Of a DNA stretch of 64,000 bases, positions 8,143-17,403 are shown piece after piece. How positions within the stretch are numbered: position 1 is the stretch's first letter; the number at the start of each line of letters is the position of its first letter. The notes below the pieces were generated by a model. That model saw only the letters and a list, made by a program, of their open reading frames with translations, was not told the DNA's origin and did no database searches. Position numbers and translations under genes: made by a program. This DNA comes from Modicisalibacter sp049808615 (lineage in GTDB: Bacteria > Pseudomonadota > Gammaproteobacteria > Pseudomonadales > Halomonadaceae): NCBI RefSeq assembly GCF_049808615.1, contig NZ_JBNCAN010000019.1, forward strand, positions 36,482 to 100,481. Direction: 5' to 3'.

Positions 8143-9504
8143 TTACTTATGAATCTTGCAACCCAAATTCTTGCAGGCAGACATGGAACCCAGGCAATTC
8201 TCCACCTTCTCGAAACCATGTTGACGCAGTAGTGACGCCGCCACCGCAGCACGCTTGCCGCTGCCGCAGAAGGTCACGATGGTCTTGTCCTTGGGTAGTT
8301 CATCGAGGCGTTCGGGTAAATGCCCAAGGTAGAGATGCGTGGCATGTTCCAGATGCCCCGCTTCGTACTCGTCTATGGCGCGCACGTCCAGCAGCACGAA
8401 ATCATCCCCATGCTCGTAGCGTTGCAGCAGCGTCGCGGCGGAAATGGTAGGAATCACCTCGTAGTCCGCGCCGCTGGCTTCCCAGCCGGTCATGCCCGGC
8501 GTGAGATAGGCCGCAACATTGTCGTAACCGAGCCGGTATAACGCACGCAGTGACTCGTCGATGTCGCCGGGCTCGTCGATCACCAACCCGAGTTCGTCTT
8601 CATAGGACACCATCCAGCCGATATAGGCCGGCGCCACATCCGCAGGCATCGACAGGCTTCCCGGGATATGGGCACCGCAGAAGGCTTCCGGCGTGCGCAG
8701 GTCAAGCACTTTCACGCCATTTTCGCAATGCGCCTTGAACTGGCCTGGCGCCAGCGCCTTGGGATGAGGCAAGGAGGCCCGTTCCGGGGCGGCGTTGTTG
8801 AGCTCTTCCATCTTGCGGAAATAGGGCGGCTGATAATGGTGTTCCTCGCTCTTGAGCTTGATGAACTCATCCCGCGAATGTTGCAGCATGGGGTTGTGAT
8901 GGCGCTCATACCCCAGGGTGGAAAACTCCCGGTCGGCCATGCCGCTTCCACAGACAGAACCTGCGCCATGGGCGGGATAAAGCTGAACACCATCGCCCAA
9001 TGGCAACAGCTTGTCGAAAATGCTGTCGTAGAGCTTGGCGGCCATCTCTTCGCGCTGATCAGGATAGAAATCCGTGCGGCCCACATCGCCAATGAACAGT
9101 GCATCACCGGTGAACACCGCTACCGGCTCCTCACTGAAGGCGGTATCCGCCAGCACGATACTGATGCTGTCGAAGGTATGGCCTGGGGTTTCCAATATAC
9201 TCAGCCGGGCGCTACCAACCTCGAAGGTCTGGCCTTCCTTGACCGGTTCGGCGTGCGAGACTTTACCGCCTTGGCCATGGAATATGCGTGCGCCGGTAGC
9301 CTGGGCCAGGGCTTTCGAGCCCACCACGTAATCTTCGTTGCGATGCGTTTCGAAAACATGAGTGATATTGGCCCCCTCGCGCCGGGCGATATCGAGGTAG
9401 GCTTCAATATCGCGGCGAGGGTCGATGACGACGGCTTCGTTGCCGTCGACCATCATGTAGGAGAGATGAGCAACTCCTTCTGACTTGATTTTCTCGAGGA
9501 TCAT
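8143..9504 (-). CDS. MBL-fold hydrolase fused to tandem rhodanese domains
   Basis: A 453-residue protein: metallo-beta-lactamase domain (about 1-245) followed by two rhodanese domains (about 255-350 and 360-453). This layout matches persulfide dioxygenase/sulfurtransferase fusions that handle sulfane sulfur. The canonical zinc motif THxHxDH is altered to THRNEDY (His54, Asn56, Asp58, Tyr59); His109, Asp134 and His179 are retained, as in mononuclear-iron ETHE1-like enzymes. The first rhodanese domain lacks the active cysteine; the second has it at Cys413 (FCGSGKRA). The C-terminus adds a short CKNLGCK tail. The ATG at 9504 has GGAGGAG at good spacing. The exact substrate is inferred, not shown. 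Confidence 0.85.
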   Translation of the reverse strand: MILEKIKSEGVAHLSYMMVDGNEAVVIDPRRDIEAYLDIARREGANITHVFETHRNEDYVVGSKALAQATGARIFHGQGGKVSHAEPVKEGQTFEVGSARLSILETPGHTFDSISIVLADTAFSEEPVAVFTGDALFIGDVGRTDFYPDQREEMAAKLYDSIFDKLLPLGDGVQLYPAHGAGSVCGSGMADREFSTLGYERHHNPMLQHSRDEFIKLKSEEHHYQPPYFRKMEELNNAAPERASLPHPKALAPGQFKAHCENGVKVLDLRTPEAFCGAHIPGSLSMPADVAPAYIGWMVSYEDELGLVIDEPGDIDESLRALYRLGYDNVAAYLTPGMTGWEASGADYEVIPTISAATLLQRYEHGDDFVLLDVRAIDEYEAGHLEHATHLYLGHLPERLDELPKDKTIVTFCGSGKRAAVAASLLRQHGFEKVENCLGSMSACKNLGCKIHK

Positions 9505-9628
9505 TCCGGTCTCCTCCGTCGGTGAGAACATGACAAGCACCCGTAGTGCTTTTCATTCTATCGTTATCACCGATCAATATGAGATCGAAATTGGATTCCT
9601 TCAACCCTGTCGACCCAGGCGAGAGCGT

Positions 9629-11308
9629 CTACCCTCCCCCTTCACTCTCCTTCGTGTCTTCACGCAGCTCCCGGCGCAACACCTTGCCCACATTGGTCTT
9701 GGGCAGCTCATCCCGAAACTCGATCAGCTTGGGCACCTTGTAGGCCGCCAGCTCCTTTCGGCACCAGGCACGCAGCGTCTCGGCATCCAGATTCGGGGTG
9801 CGCGCAACCACGAACAGCTTGATGGTTTCACCGTTGGTTTCGTCCGGCACGCCGACAGCCGCTGCCTCGACCACCTCGGGATGGGTCACGACCACGTCCT
9901 CGATCTCATTGGGATAGACGTTGAAGCCGGAGACGATGATCATGTCCTTCTTGCGATCGACGATACGGATGTAGCCGTCTTCCTGCAGCACCGCGACATC
10001 GCCGGTGCGCAACCAGCCTTCCTCGTCGATGGTCTTGGCGGTGTCCTCCGGGCGTTGCCAATAGCCTTTCATCACCTGCGGGCCTTTCACGCATAGCTCC
10101 CCCGGCTCGCCGAGAGGCGTGGACTGTCCATCACCATCGATGGTCTTGACCGAGGTGCCCGATACCGGCTTACCGATGGTGCCCAGTTGAATCGCCTTTG
10201 GCGGGTTGAAGGAGACGATCGGCGACGTCTCGGTCAGCCCGTAGCCTTCGGTCACAGGGCAGCCGGTCACCTCCTCCCAGCGCTTGGCCACCGCCTTGGT
10301 CAGCGCCATGCCGCCGGAGATGGTCAGCTTCAAGGGGGAGAAGTCCAGCGCGCGAAAGTCCTCACGGTTGCACAAGGCATTGAACAGCGTGTTGAGCCCC
10401 ACGAAACCGGTGTACCTGGTCGACTTCAAGGTCTTGATGAAGCCATCGATATCCCGTGGGTTGGTGATCAACACGGTGTGATTACCGGTGTCCATCATCA
10501 GCAGGCAATTAACGGTAAAGGTATAGATATGATAGACCGGCAGTGGCGCCACAATGGTTTCGCAGCCCTCGTCGAATATACCCGACATCAATACCCGTGC
10601 CTGCAGCATATTGGCAACCAGATTGGCGTGGGTAAGCATCGCCCCCTTGGCCAAGCCTGTCGTGCCCCCGGTGTATTGCAACGCCGCCATATCGTCGAGA
10701 TCACGGGCGACCTCGCCATGCTCGAGCCCACGCCCTTTCTCCAGAGCCTGCCGAAAACCCAGTTGCCCAGGCAATGAATAGCGCGGCACCATCTTCTTGA
10801 CGTACTTGACCACCGCATTGATCAGCTGGCGTTTGGGAAATCCATGAAGATCGCCCAGCTCGGTCACCAATACGTGCTTGATCTCGGTACGCCCGATGAT
10901 GCGCTCTAGCTTATCCGCCACGTTGGCCAGAATGACGATCGCCTTCGCCCCGGAGTCGCTGAACTGATGCTGCATCTCGCGCTCGGTATACAGCGGATTG
11001 GTATTGACCACGACCAGACCGGCTCGTAGCGCACCGAACACCGCTACCGGAAACTGCAGAACATTGGGCAACTGGATGGCAATGCGATCGCCGGGTTCGA
11101 GCTCGGTTTCATGCTGTAGCCAGGCGGCAAAGTCTGCTGATAGCAGATCCAATTCCCGATAGGTCAATACCTTGCCCATGCAACTGAAAGCGGGTTTGTC
11201 CGAAAAGCGCTTGACCGAGGCGTGGAAGATATCCATCACCGATGCGTACGCGTCCATCCCCTTGAGAGCTGGACCAGAGAGAATAGAGGCAGTGTCGTGC
11301 TGACTCAT
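9629..11308 (-). CDS. fadD: Long-chain fatty acid--CoA ligase
   Basis: A 559-residue AMP-binding enzyme. The P-loop signature YTGGTTGLAKGA is at residues 212-223; the VTEGYGLTET and WLRTGDVA motifs and the C-terminal lysine region (NVGKVLRREL) are present. Length and motifs match FadD, which converts imported fatty acids to acyl-CoA using ATP at the inner face of the cytoplasmic membrane. Start at 11308 is supported by GGAG eight bases upstream. The gene stands alone between the MBL/rhodanese and glutamine amidotransferase genes; the 170-bp region upstream is AT-rich (TTATAAAGAATAAT on the minus strand) and likely holds its promoter. A related medium-chain ligase cannot be excluded. Confidence 0.88.
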   Translation of the reverse strand: MSQHDTASILSGPALKGMDAYASVMDIFHASVKRFSDKPAFSCMGKVLTYRELDLLSADFAAWLQHETELEPGDRIAIQLPNVLQFPVAVFGALRAGLVVVNTNPLYTEREMQHQFSDSGAKAIVILANVADKLERIIGRTEIKHVLVTELGDLHGFPKRQLINAVVKYVKKMVPRYSLPGQLGFRQALEKGRGLEHGEVARDLDDMAALQYTGGTTGLAKGAMLTHANLVANMLQARVLMSGIFDEGCETIVAPLPVYHIYTFTVNCLLMMDTGNHTVLITNPRDIDGFIKTLKSTRYTGFVGLNTLFNALCNREDFRALDFSPLKLTISGGMALTKAVAKRWEEVTGCPVTEGYGLTETSPIVSFNPPKAIQLGTIGKPVSGTSVKTIDGDGQSTPLGEPGELCVKGPQVMKGYWQRPEDTAKTIDEEGWLRTGDVAVLQEDGYIRIVDRKKDMIIVSGFNVYPNEIEDVVVTHPEVVEAAAVGVPDETNGETIKLFVVARTPNLDAETLRAWCRKELAAYKVPKLIEFRDELPKTNVGKVLRRELREDTKESEGGG

Positions 11309-11478
11309 GGGCGGTTCTCCACAGTGGCCGTCATGTGACGACGATTTCTTGTTATCGCTCCAACTCGCCGTTGCTCACAGGAAGTGTTGGCAAGAGCATT
11401 ATTCTTTATAACAGCGTCGACCACTTTAAAACACCTGCTTGAAACTATAGTTTATGTGCAAAATGCCTGATAAGCATC

Positions 11479-12267
11479 TCACATGGTATCGGCAGCATAG
11501 CGCGCGAGAATTTCTCCGTGGCGCCACACCAGCAACTCACCGGGACGCATCCGTTCCCAGCGTTCGTTGTCAGTCAACGCCTCAGTGGCAATCACGGATA
11601 CGATGTCATGGCAGGTCGTATGCTCGACGAAATCGACGACTAGATCCGCGTCGCGCAATTGAGCCTTGCCAAAGGGCGCGCGCCGCGTGATATGAACGAG
11701 CTTTGTGGAACAAAAGCAGTAGAGATAGTGGCCATCGGAAAGAAGCAAGTTGAATACCCCCAGCGTCCGCAGACGTGCGCATAGCTCCTGCAGCACACCC
11801 CAAAGTGCTTCGGGGTTACTCGGCGGGTCAGGAAAACGTTTGCGCAGCTCTCCCAGCAGCCAACAGAACGCATGTTCACTGTCGGTGCTGCCTACGGGAC
11901 GATAGAACGATAGCTCAAGCGCCTGCCATCCCTCGAGCTGTCCATTGTGCGCATAGCACCACTGCCGCCCCCACATCTCCCGGGTATAAGGGTGTGTATT
12001 GGCCAAGCCGACATGCCCCACGTTGGCCTGACGAATGTGGCTGATCACGATATTCGACTTGATCGGGTAGTCGCAGATCAGCCTGGCGATGGGTGAGGCC
12101 GCAGAAGGATGAGGATCCCTGAATTCGCGATAGCCGCCCTGCTCGTAGAAGGCAATTCCCCAACCATCCCCGTGGGGTCCAGTGTCACCGCCACGACGCA
12201 GGAAACCGCTGAAACTGAAGCAGATATCCGTGGGTACATTGGCGCTCATACCTAGCAGTTCACACAT
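11479..12267 (-). CDS. Class II glutamine amidotransferase (YafJ-like)
   Basis: A 262-residue Ntn-hydrolase. After removal of the initiator Met the nucleophile would be Cys2 (start MCELLGMSAN). The glutaminase signatures RRGGDTGPHGDGWG, ISHIRQAN and YAHNGQLEGW are present. The family transfers ammonia from glutamine, but members of this stand-alone type (YafJ) have no assigned acceptor in E. coli. The ATG at 12267 was chosen because Cys must be residue 2; the open frame extends upstream by 13 codons. It starts 8 bases before the stop of the VWA gene, so translation is probably coupled. Confidence 0.88.
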   Translation of the reverse strand: MCELLGMSANVPTDICFSFSGFLRRGGDTGPHGDGWGIAFYEQGGYREFRDPHPSAASPIARLICDYPIKSNIVISHIRQANVGHVGLANTHPYTREMWGRQWCYAHNGQLEGWQALELSFYRPVGSTDSEHAFCWLLGELRKRFPDPPSNPEALWGVLQELCARLRTLGVFNLLLSDGHYLYCFCSTKLVHITRRAPFGKAQLRDADLVVDFVEHTTCHDIVSVIATEALTDNERWERMRPGELLVWRHGEILARYAADTM

Positions 12268-14056
12268 GCGGGCTCTCTCTACGCGACCGGCGTCGACGAT
12301 CGGCACGTCGCCGCCGCCACAGCACGATAATCATCAGTAAAATCACACCCGTGGCAATCGCTAACCAGCCGGCAGGATCATCGCGGTGATCTCGCACCAG
12401 GCGCGGCAACGTATTGGCAATACGACTCAGCTTGTTGCTGAGCGTGTCCGCCAGCGAGGATTCCGGTTCAGCCGCGGTCGACTCCTGAGGCAGCTTTTCG
12501 CCGCTGAGTCCCTGCCGATCCAGGCGGGCACTGCCCAGGCCTCTACGCGCATCATCGTTGAGTTGCAGCGTCGGTAATTCGAGAACGCGTGTCTCGCTGC
12601 CTAGGGTTGCAAAGGCCGTTAGTCGAAGTGGTAGTGAAATATCCGGATCAAGCTCCGGCAGCTTGATACGCCACTCTCTGGAATCGACGGTGGTGACGGA
12701 TAGCTCTTTATCCTGCAACCGCGCTTTTATACGCGTGTTGTCATCGCTAAGAAGCGGATATTCGGCCTGCAACACGACTCGGGTGGCCGGCTGATCGACT
12801 CTGGCACTGACCGCCGGTAGTACATTGACCGCTTGCTGACGCAAGCGTATGAAATCATCGCCGGTTGCCGTCAATGACAGGCGTGCGTTACCAACGAAGT
12901 CCGGCGCTGGCAAAAGACCCACGAAATGCCCGTTGTCGGACCTCAGTTGTACCGAGAGCACATGCTGACCCTGGGCATTCTCCAACTCGGCGCGAAGAGA
13001 CAGATCAGCGGAGCCGGCATCCTTGCTGATCGTCGATTCTTGATCTTCCACCCAGGCCTCGAGTCGGGTGGCAAAATCCATGTAGAGCACCGTCGGCAAT
13101 TCGGAAGCACGCAGCACCAGGGACGAATCGACATTGATACGACTGTCCTGTCCTATACGACCCTCGATGCGCCATTCCCCCCTCACCGGATCCGGAACAG
13201 TGATGACATCGAAGCGCCCTTGCGCCTGCCACTGGATCTCGTCGGGATGATCTTCAGCGGTGTAGCGCTTGCCATCGGGACTTATCAACGTCAGCGGCGG
13301 CGCATCCTGGCCATGGAACAAGAGCGCGGAAAACGCCTCGACCTTTCGGTCAATGGCAAAACTGCCCTTATCCAAGGGCACCTGATCCACCGGAAAAATA
13401 CGGTCGATCACATCAAGAAAGGCACGCAGCAACGCCTCGGGGGTTTCGGCCACCACTGCCAACCCCCCGGTGACCCCGGCCATCTGCTGAGCCAAGGACT
13501 GATCCACATCCGGCGAGAACGCGATCGTATGAATGACCACGCCCTCCTCGGCGAGCCTGGGTACGAGTTCTTGCAGCAATCGCTTGCGCGAATCCGCGTC
13601 CTGTCGACGCTTGTCGTCTCTTGCCGCAGGTATATCGACGACACCATCGGTCAACAGGATCAGATGCCGCTTTGTACCATTCGGCTCCGCCTGAGCCACC
13701 TCGCGCACGGCCCGCTCGATGTCGGTGAACTGCTGGTAGTTCGCCAGCGCCGGTTTGAGCTCTAGCGCCTGTTCACGCCATGCCTGGTCAACCTTGGCGG
13801 CAGGCAGAGGATTGGCAACCTCACTGCCAAAGGTCCATAACCCTCCCGTCACTCCGGAAGGCAACAGCGAGACCAGCAATTCCAATGCGCTACTGCTCAG
13901 GCGATTGGGATCGTTTTGCTTCATGCTGCCCGACACATCGACCAGCAGACGCACGTCAGAGTCTTTTTCAACACCTTCGTCGACGCCTTCCTGAGCCCAG
14001 CTGCCAGAGGCCAGGAGCAGCAGTAGCGTCAATACTCCGACAACCAGTACGCGCAT
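12260..14056 (-). CDS. Membrane-anchored VWA-domain protein
   Basis: A 598-residue protein with a cleavable signal peptide (about 1-21), a von Willebrand A domain (about 33-220) with a complete MIDAS metal site (DVSGSM at 40-45, then Thr and Asp in LLTDGVVD), a long beta-rich region (about 240-520), a Ser/Glu-rich linker and one transmembrane helix near 563-580 followed by an Arg-rich cytoplasmic tail. The bulk is therefore expected in the periplasm. Homologues of this layout occur in gammaproteobacteria without known function. It overlaps the amidotransferase gene downstream and follows the small membrane protein gene by 11 bases, so the three probably form one operon. Confidence 0.8.
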   Translation of the reverse strand: MRVLVVGVLTLLLLLASGSWAQEGVDEGVEKDSDVRLLVDVSGSMKQNDPNRLSSSALELLVSLLPSGVTGGLWTFGSEVANPLPAAKVDQAWREQALELKPALANYQQFTDIERAVREVAQAEPNGTKRHLILLTDGVVDIPAARDDKRRQDADSRKRLLQELVPRLAEEGVVIHTIAFSPDVDQSLAQQMAGVTGGLAVVAETPEALLRAFLDVIDRIFPVDQVPLDKGSFAIDRKVEAFSALLFHGQDAPPLTLISPDGKRYTAEDHPDEIQWQAQGRFDVITVPDPVRGEWRIEGRIGQDSRINVDSSLVLRASELPTVLYMDFATRLEAWVEDQESTISKDAGSADLSLRAELENAQGQHVLSVQLRSDNGHFVGLLPAPDFVGNARLSLTATGDDFIRLRQQAVNVLPAVSARVDQPATRVVLQAEYPLLSDDNTRIKARLQDKELSVTTVDSREWRIKLPELDPDISLPLRLTAFATLGSETRVLELPTLQLNDDARRGLGSARLDRQGLSGEKLPQESTAAEPESSLADTLSNKLSRIANTLPRLVRDHRDDPAGWLAIATGVILLMIIVLWRRRRADRRRRSRRESPHV

Positions 14057-14067
14057 GAGCTATGCCC

Positions 14068-14496
14068 TCAACCGACCATCGGTTCTCGCCGCTGCCCAGG
14101 AGCGCTCCGAGAGCGTTCATTCGTCTCGACTTCCCGTTCTGCCTTGGGATGACGCTGGCGCAACCATCCCCATAGCAAGGCCCCCAGCGCGACACCCAAC
14201 CCTGCACCCAGCAATAACAGCACCAGCGCAGTGCCGAATGCCCCAGAGGCATGCTGCAAGAAGGCGATACCACTCACTACCACGGCAGGCGCCAAGCCTT
14301 CATAGGGCGCCTGTCCCTCGAGCCGGGACAATGTAAACTCTGCGGGCATCCATAACACGCCGGCCACCAGCCCGGTGATCATGAAGCGAGGCAAGCGTGG
14401 CAGCCAGCGAATCGATAGGTAGCCAGTCACCAGTACAACCAGCGACAATGCCAGATAACTCAGCCATAGCAATGGCATGGAGTCGGATATCAACAT
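14068..14496 (-). CDS. Small inner-membrane protein, unknown function
   Basis: A 142-residue protein with about four hydrophobic helices (roughly residues 6-28, 34-52, 65-82 and 86-108) and a hydrophilic, charged C-terminal tail from about residue 113. I do not recognise a family. It is the first gene of a likely operon with the VWA protein and the YafJ-like amidotransferase. The ATG at 14496 is used; a GTG directly before it is possible. The start lies only about 50 bases from the oppositely oriented oligopeptidase B start, so promoters for the two must overlap each other or the coding sequences. Confidence 0.65.
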   Translation of the reverse strand: MLISDSMPLLWLSYLALSLVVLVTGYLSIRWLPRLPRFMITGLVAGVLWMPAEFTLSRLEGQAPYEGLAPAVVVSGIAFLQHASGAFGTALVLLLLGAGLGVALGALLWGWLRQRHPKAEREVETNERSRSAPGQRREPMVG

Positions 14497-14545
14497 CACT
14501 CTATTTCCTTGTCCTGAACTCGCTGATCATGGTACACCGCGTCCA

Positions 14546-16615
14546 ATGAAAGCACAGCCGCCGATTAGTTCCGCACACCGCTTGCCGGTAACGCACTTCA
14601 AACGCACCGACGATCCTTCTTGGCACTGGCTCGAGAATCGCGACGAACAAGAGGTCGTCGAGTTTCTCGAAGCCGCTACAGCCCAATGCGAGCGTTGGTT
14701 GGCCCCTCTCTATCCTCTGATCGAACGTCTCTACCAGGGACATCTGGCGCGCCGGGAGCTTGCGGTCTCCGGCTTGAAGACGCCGCTCGAACATTACACC
14801 TATTGGAGCGAAACCGCCGCGGAGGCCGATTACCCGCATTGGTGGCGTCATCCCAATGGCGACGATAACCACCGACAGTCGGTCCTCGATCTCAACTCCC
14901 GGGCCACGCAACAGCCCTATTTCGAACTCGGCGATATGGCCATTTCTCCGGATGAGCAGTGGCTTGCCTGGACCGAGGATAGTCAGGGCGATGAGTACTT
15001 CGACCTCTACTTGCGCCGGTTGCCCACCGGGGAGCCACGCAAGCTCTTGAGCGCTATCGGTCCCGAACTGACCTGGGCCGAGGACGACCGCACGCTCCTG
15101 TACACGCATTACGATGCAACACAACGCCCTGCCAGCATCTGGTGTTTGAGGCTGGACACGGAGGAGTCACAGCTCGTCTTCGAAGAGGACGACCCCGAGT
15201 TCTGGGTCGGAATGGGCAAGACCCGCTCGCGCCGCTGGTTGATACTGGAAACCGCCTCCAAGGACACCTCGGAGTGTCACCTGATCCCGGCCCAGTCCCC
15301 GGATGCATTGCCACGCTGTGTCAGGCCCCGTGAAAGCGGTGTGGAGTATGGTCTCGATCATCGACCAGGGTATTTTTATATTCTGCATAATCGCGAAGCG
15401 CCCCACTTTCGGCTCGATATGGCGCACGAGGATCATCCCGATCAATGGCAATCCTTACTGCCTCACCGGCAGACGCATACCCTGGAAGACGTCGATGCCT
15501 TCGAATGGGGCTTGGTGATCGCCGAACGCGATCATGAACACGCGCAGGTGCATCTACGCGTCATCGAATTCGATAGCTCGCATGGGGCTCATGAAGATTA
15601 TCGCCTGCCCCTTCCCCAGGCGCCCTGCAGCCTGATGCTCGGTGACACACCCGATTTCGACGCCCGTAAACTGCGATTACGCGAAGAGTCCTTCACGCTG
15701 CCGCCCCGTTGGATCGAGCACGAACTGAACGGTGGCAAGCGCCGAGTGCTCAAGACCATGCCCATTCACGGCGATCTGCTACCGGAGCAACTGATTTGCC
15801 AGCGGCTATGGGCTACCGCGCCGGATGGCGAACGCATTCCGGTTTCCGTGGTGGCCCGCAAGGAATTGCTCGGCAAGAAACCACTACCTACGCTGCTCTA
15901 CGGCTATGGTGCCTATGGCGAAGTGCTCGATCCCTGGTTTTCGGTATCGCGCCTGGAATTGCTCTCCCGAGGCATGGCATTTGCGGTGGCCCATGTACGC
16001 GGTGGCGGTGACCGTGGCGAACCCTGGTATCTGGCCGGCAAACTCGAGCACAAGGAAAACAGCTTCCGTGATTTTCTGGCCGCGCGAAACGCGCTGGTCG
16101 ATGCTGAACTGGCCGATGGCGAGCGCATTGCCGCCTATGGCGCCAGTGCCGGCGGTCTTTTGGTAGGGGCCAGCCTCAATCTCGATCCCCTGGCATTCTG
16201 CGCTGCAGTGCTCGATGTGCCCTTCGTCGATGTGCTGCGCACCATGGAAAACCCCGATCTGCCTCTGACTACCGCCGAATACAGCGAATGGGGAAACCCG
16301 AACGAGCCTGATGCGAGGCGGCGCATTCGTGCCTATTCACCGCTGGACAATCTCACCGCCCAGCCCTATCCGGCGGTTTTCCTGCAAGGCAGCTGGCATG
16401 ACTCACGAGTGCCATACTGGGAACCGGCCAAGCTCTATGCGCGACTGACCGAGCTTGGCACCGCGCGGGGACCGGTGCTTCTGCATACGGATATGGAGTC
16501 CGGTCACGGCGGCGCTTCCGGTCGTTTCAAGGCATGGCGTGACAACGCCCGTCAGGACGCGTTCATTCTCTGGGCGCTGGGTCTGAACGTTAGACAAGAG
16601 GAAGAACAGGCATGA
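14546..16615 (+). CDS. ptrB: Oligopeptidase B-type serine peptidase (S9 family)
   Basis: A 689-residue cytosolic peptidase: an N-terminal beta-propeller (about 70-400) over an alpha/beta-hydrolase domain (about 410-689). The triad reads Ser534 (GASAGG), Asp619 (WHDSRVP) and His654 (ESGHGG). Length matches oligopeptidase B, which cuts short peptides after Arg or Lys. Prolyl oligopeptidase is less likely given the sequence around ARRRIRAYSPLDN. The ATG at 14546 matches family N-termini; an in-frame ATG at 14477 would add 23 residues overlapping the divergent gene. No strong ribosome-binding site is visible. It converges with ycgN with 18 bases between stops. Confidence 0.88.
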   Translation: MKAQPPISSAHRLPVTHFKRTDDPSWHWLENRDEQEVVEFLEAATAQCERWLAPLYPLIERLYQGHLARRELAVSGLKTPLEHYTYWSETAAEADYPHWWRHPNGDDNHRQSVLDLNSRATQQPYFELGDMAISPDEQWLAWTEDSQGDEYFDLYLRRLPTGEPRKLLSAIGPELTWAEDDRTLLYTHYDATQRPASIWCLRLDTEESQLVFEEDDPEFWVGMGKTRSRRWLILETASKDTSECHLIPAQSPDALPRCVRPRESGVEYGLDHRPGYFYILHNREAPHFRLDMAHEDHPDQWQSLLPHRQTHTLEDVDAFEWGLVIAERDHEHAQVHLRVIEFDSSHGAHEDYRLPLPQAPCSLMLGDTPDFDARKLRLREESFTLPPRWIEHELNGGKRRVLKTMPIHGDLLPEQLICQRLWATAPDGERIPVSVVARKELLGKKPLPTLLYGYGAYGEVLDPWFSVSRLELLSRGMAFAVAHVRGGGDRGEPWYLAGKLEHKENSFRDFLAARNALVDAELADGERIAAYGASAGGLLVGASLNLDPLAFCAAVLDVPFVDVLRTMENPDLPLTTAEYSEWGNPNEPDARRRIRAYSPLDNLTAQPYPAVFLQGSWHDSRVPYWEPAKLYARLTELGTARGPVLLHTDMESGHGGASGRFKAWRDNARQDAFILWALGLNVRQEEEQA

Positions 16616-16633
16616 CGCAGGGAGAGACGGCGA

Positions 16634-17083
16634 TCAATCCTCGACCGGCAGAATGGCGATGATGTGATCCTCCCACTCATCCTCTGACACATCACGCTCG
16701 GAAACAGCGAAATGGGCAACGCTGATCCCGGCGCGATGAACGCTGCGAGGGTCACCGGAGATCAGCGGATGCCACTTGGCGAGTCCACGCCCTTCGTAGA
16801 GGCGGCGATAGGCGCAGGAAGCAGGCAGCCAATGGAAATCCCGTAGCGTCGTCAGGCTCATTTGTGTACAGCCGGGTACGCGCTCGAAGCGATGTGTGTA
16901 ATCCTGGCAGTGACAGTTCTTCGTATCGAGCAGCTTGCAGGCCACATCCAGAGTGACGATATCGCCGCTCTCCTCATCCTCGAGCTTCGTCAGACAGCAC
17001 CGTCCGCAACCGTCACACAAGGCTTCCCACTCCTCGGTGCTCAATTCATCGAGGGAAAAACGCTCCCAGAATCGTTCCCGCAT
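16634..17083 (-). CDS. YcgN family cysteine-cluster protein
   Basis: A 149-residue cytoplasmic protein of the YcgN/UPF0260 family. It carries the CDGCGRCCLTKLEDE cluster near residues 23-37 and further cysteines in NCHCQDY, PGCTQ and ASCAYR, a pattern that suggests metal or Fe-S binding. The function is unknown in all species I know. A GGGAGG site precedes the ATG. It follows ycgL and rnd in the same orientation, the same order as seen in many gammaproteobacteria. Confidence 0.9.
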   Translation of the reverse strand: MRERFWERFSLDELSTEEWEALCDGCGRCCLTKLEDEESGDIVTLDVACKLLDTKNCHCQDYTHRFERVPGCTQMSLTTLRDFHWLPASCAYRRLYEGRGLAKWHPLISGDPRSVHRAGISVAHFAVSERDVSEDEWEDHIIAILPVED

Positions 17084-17112
17084 ATCGCCTCCCGATCACG
17101 CCACCAGAGCGC

Positions 17113-17403
17113 TCAATAACGCGCCTCGGTAGGTGTGCGATGCAGATCCAGCAGATACGCTTCCTTGGCCGGAGGGAGCTGCAGATAGAAACCCTGCTCG
17201 TCGATGGCCTCCATGACCCGGCTCGCATCGGCGCGGGCCAGCTTTTTATCCTGCGTGAGCAATAGCGTCATTGCCGAGACGGGCTTGCCGAAGCGTTCGA
17301 GTAACGCCTCCGGCACCTGTGCAAGGCCCTTGGCCTTATCGACATACAAGTACATGTCGTCCTTGCGCGAACTCTTGAAAACCTCACACAGCAGTCTTCG
17401 CAT
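17113..17403 (-). CDS. YcgL domain-containing protein
   Basis: A 96-residue protein of the YcgL/UPF0745 family (DUF709): starts with LLCEVFKSSRKDDMYLYV and contains FGKP and LARADASRVMEAIDEQGFYLQLP, both typical. A small alpha/beta fold of unknown role. The ATG at 17403 overlaps the rnd stop (TGATG) and follows GGAG, which favours it over the GTG one codon upstream. Translation is probably coupled to ribonuclease D. Confidence 0.9.
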   Translation of the reverse strand: MRRLLCEVFKSSRKDDMYLYVDKAKGLAQVPEALLERFGKPVSAMTLLLTQDKKLARADASRVMEAIDEQGFYLQLPPAKEAYLLDLHRTPTEARY

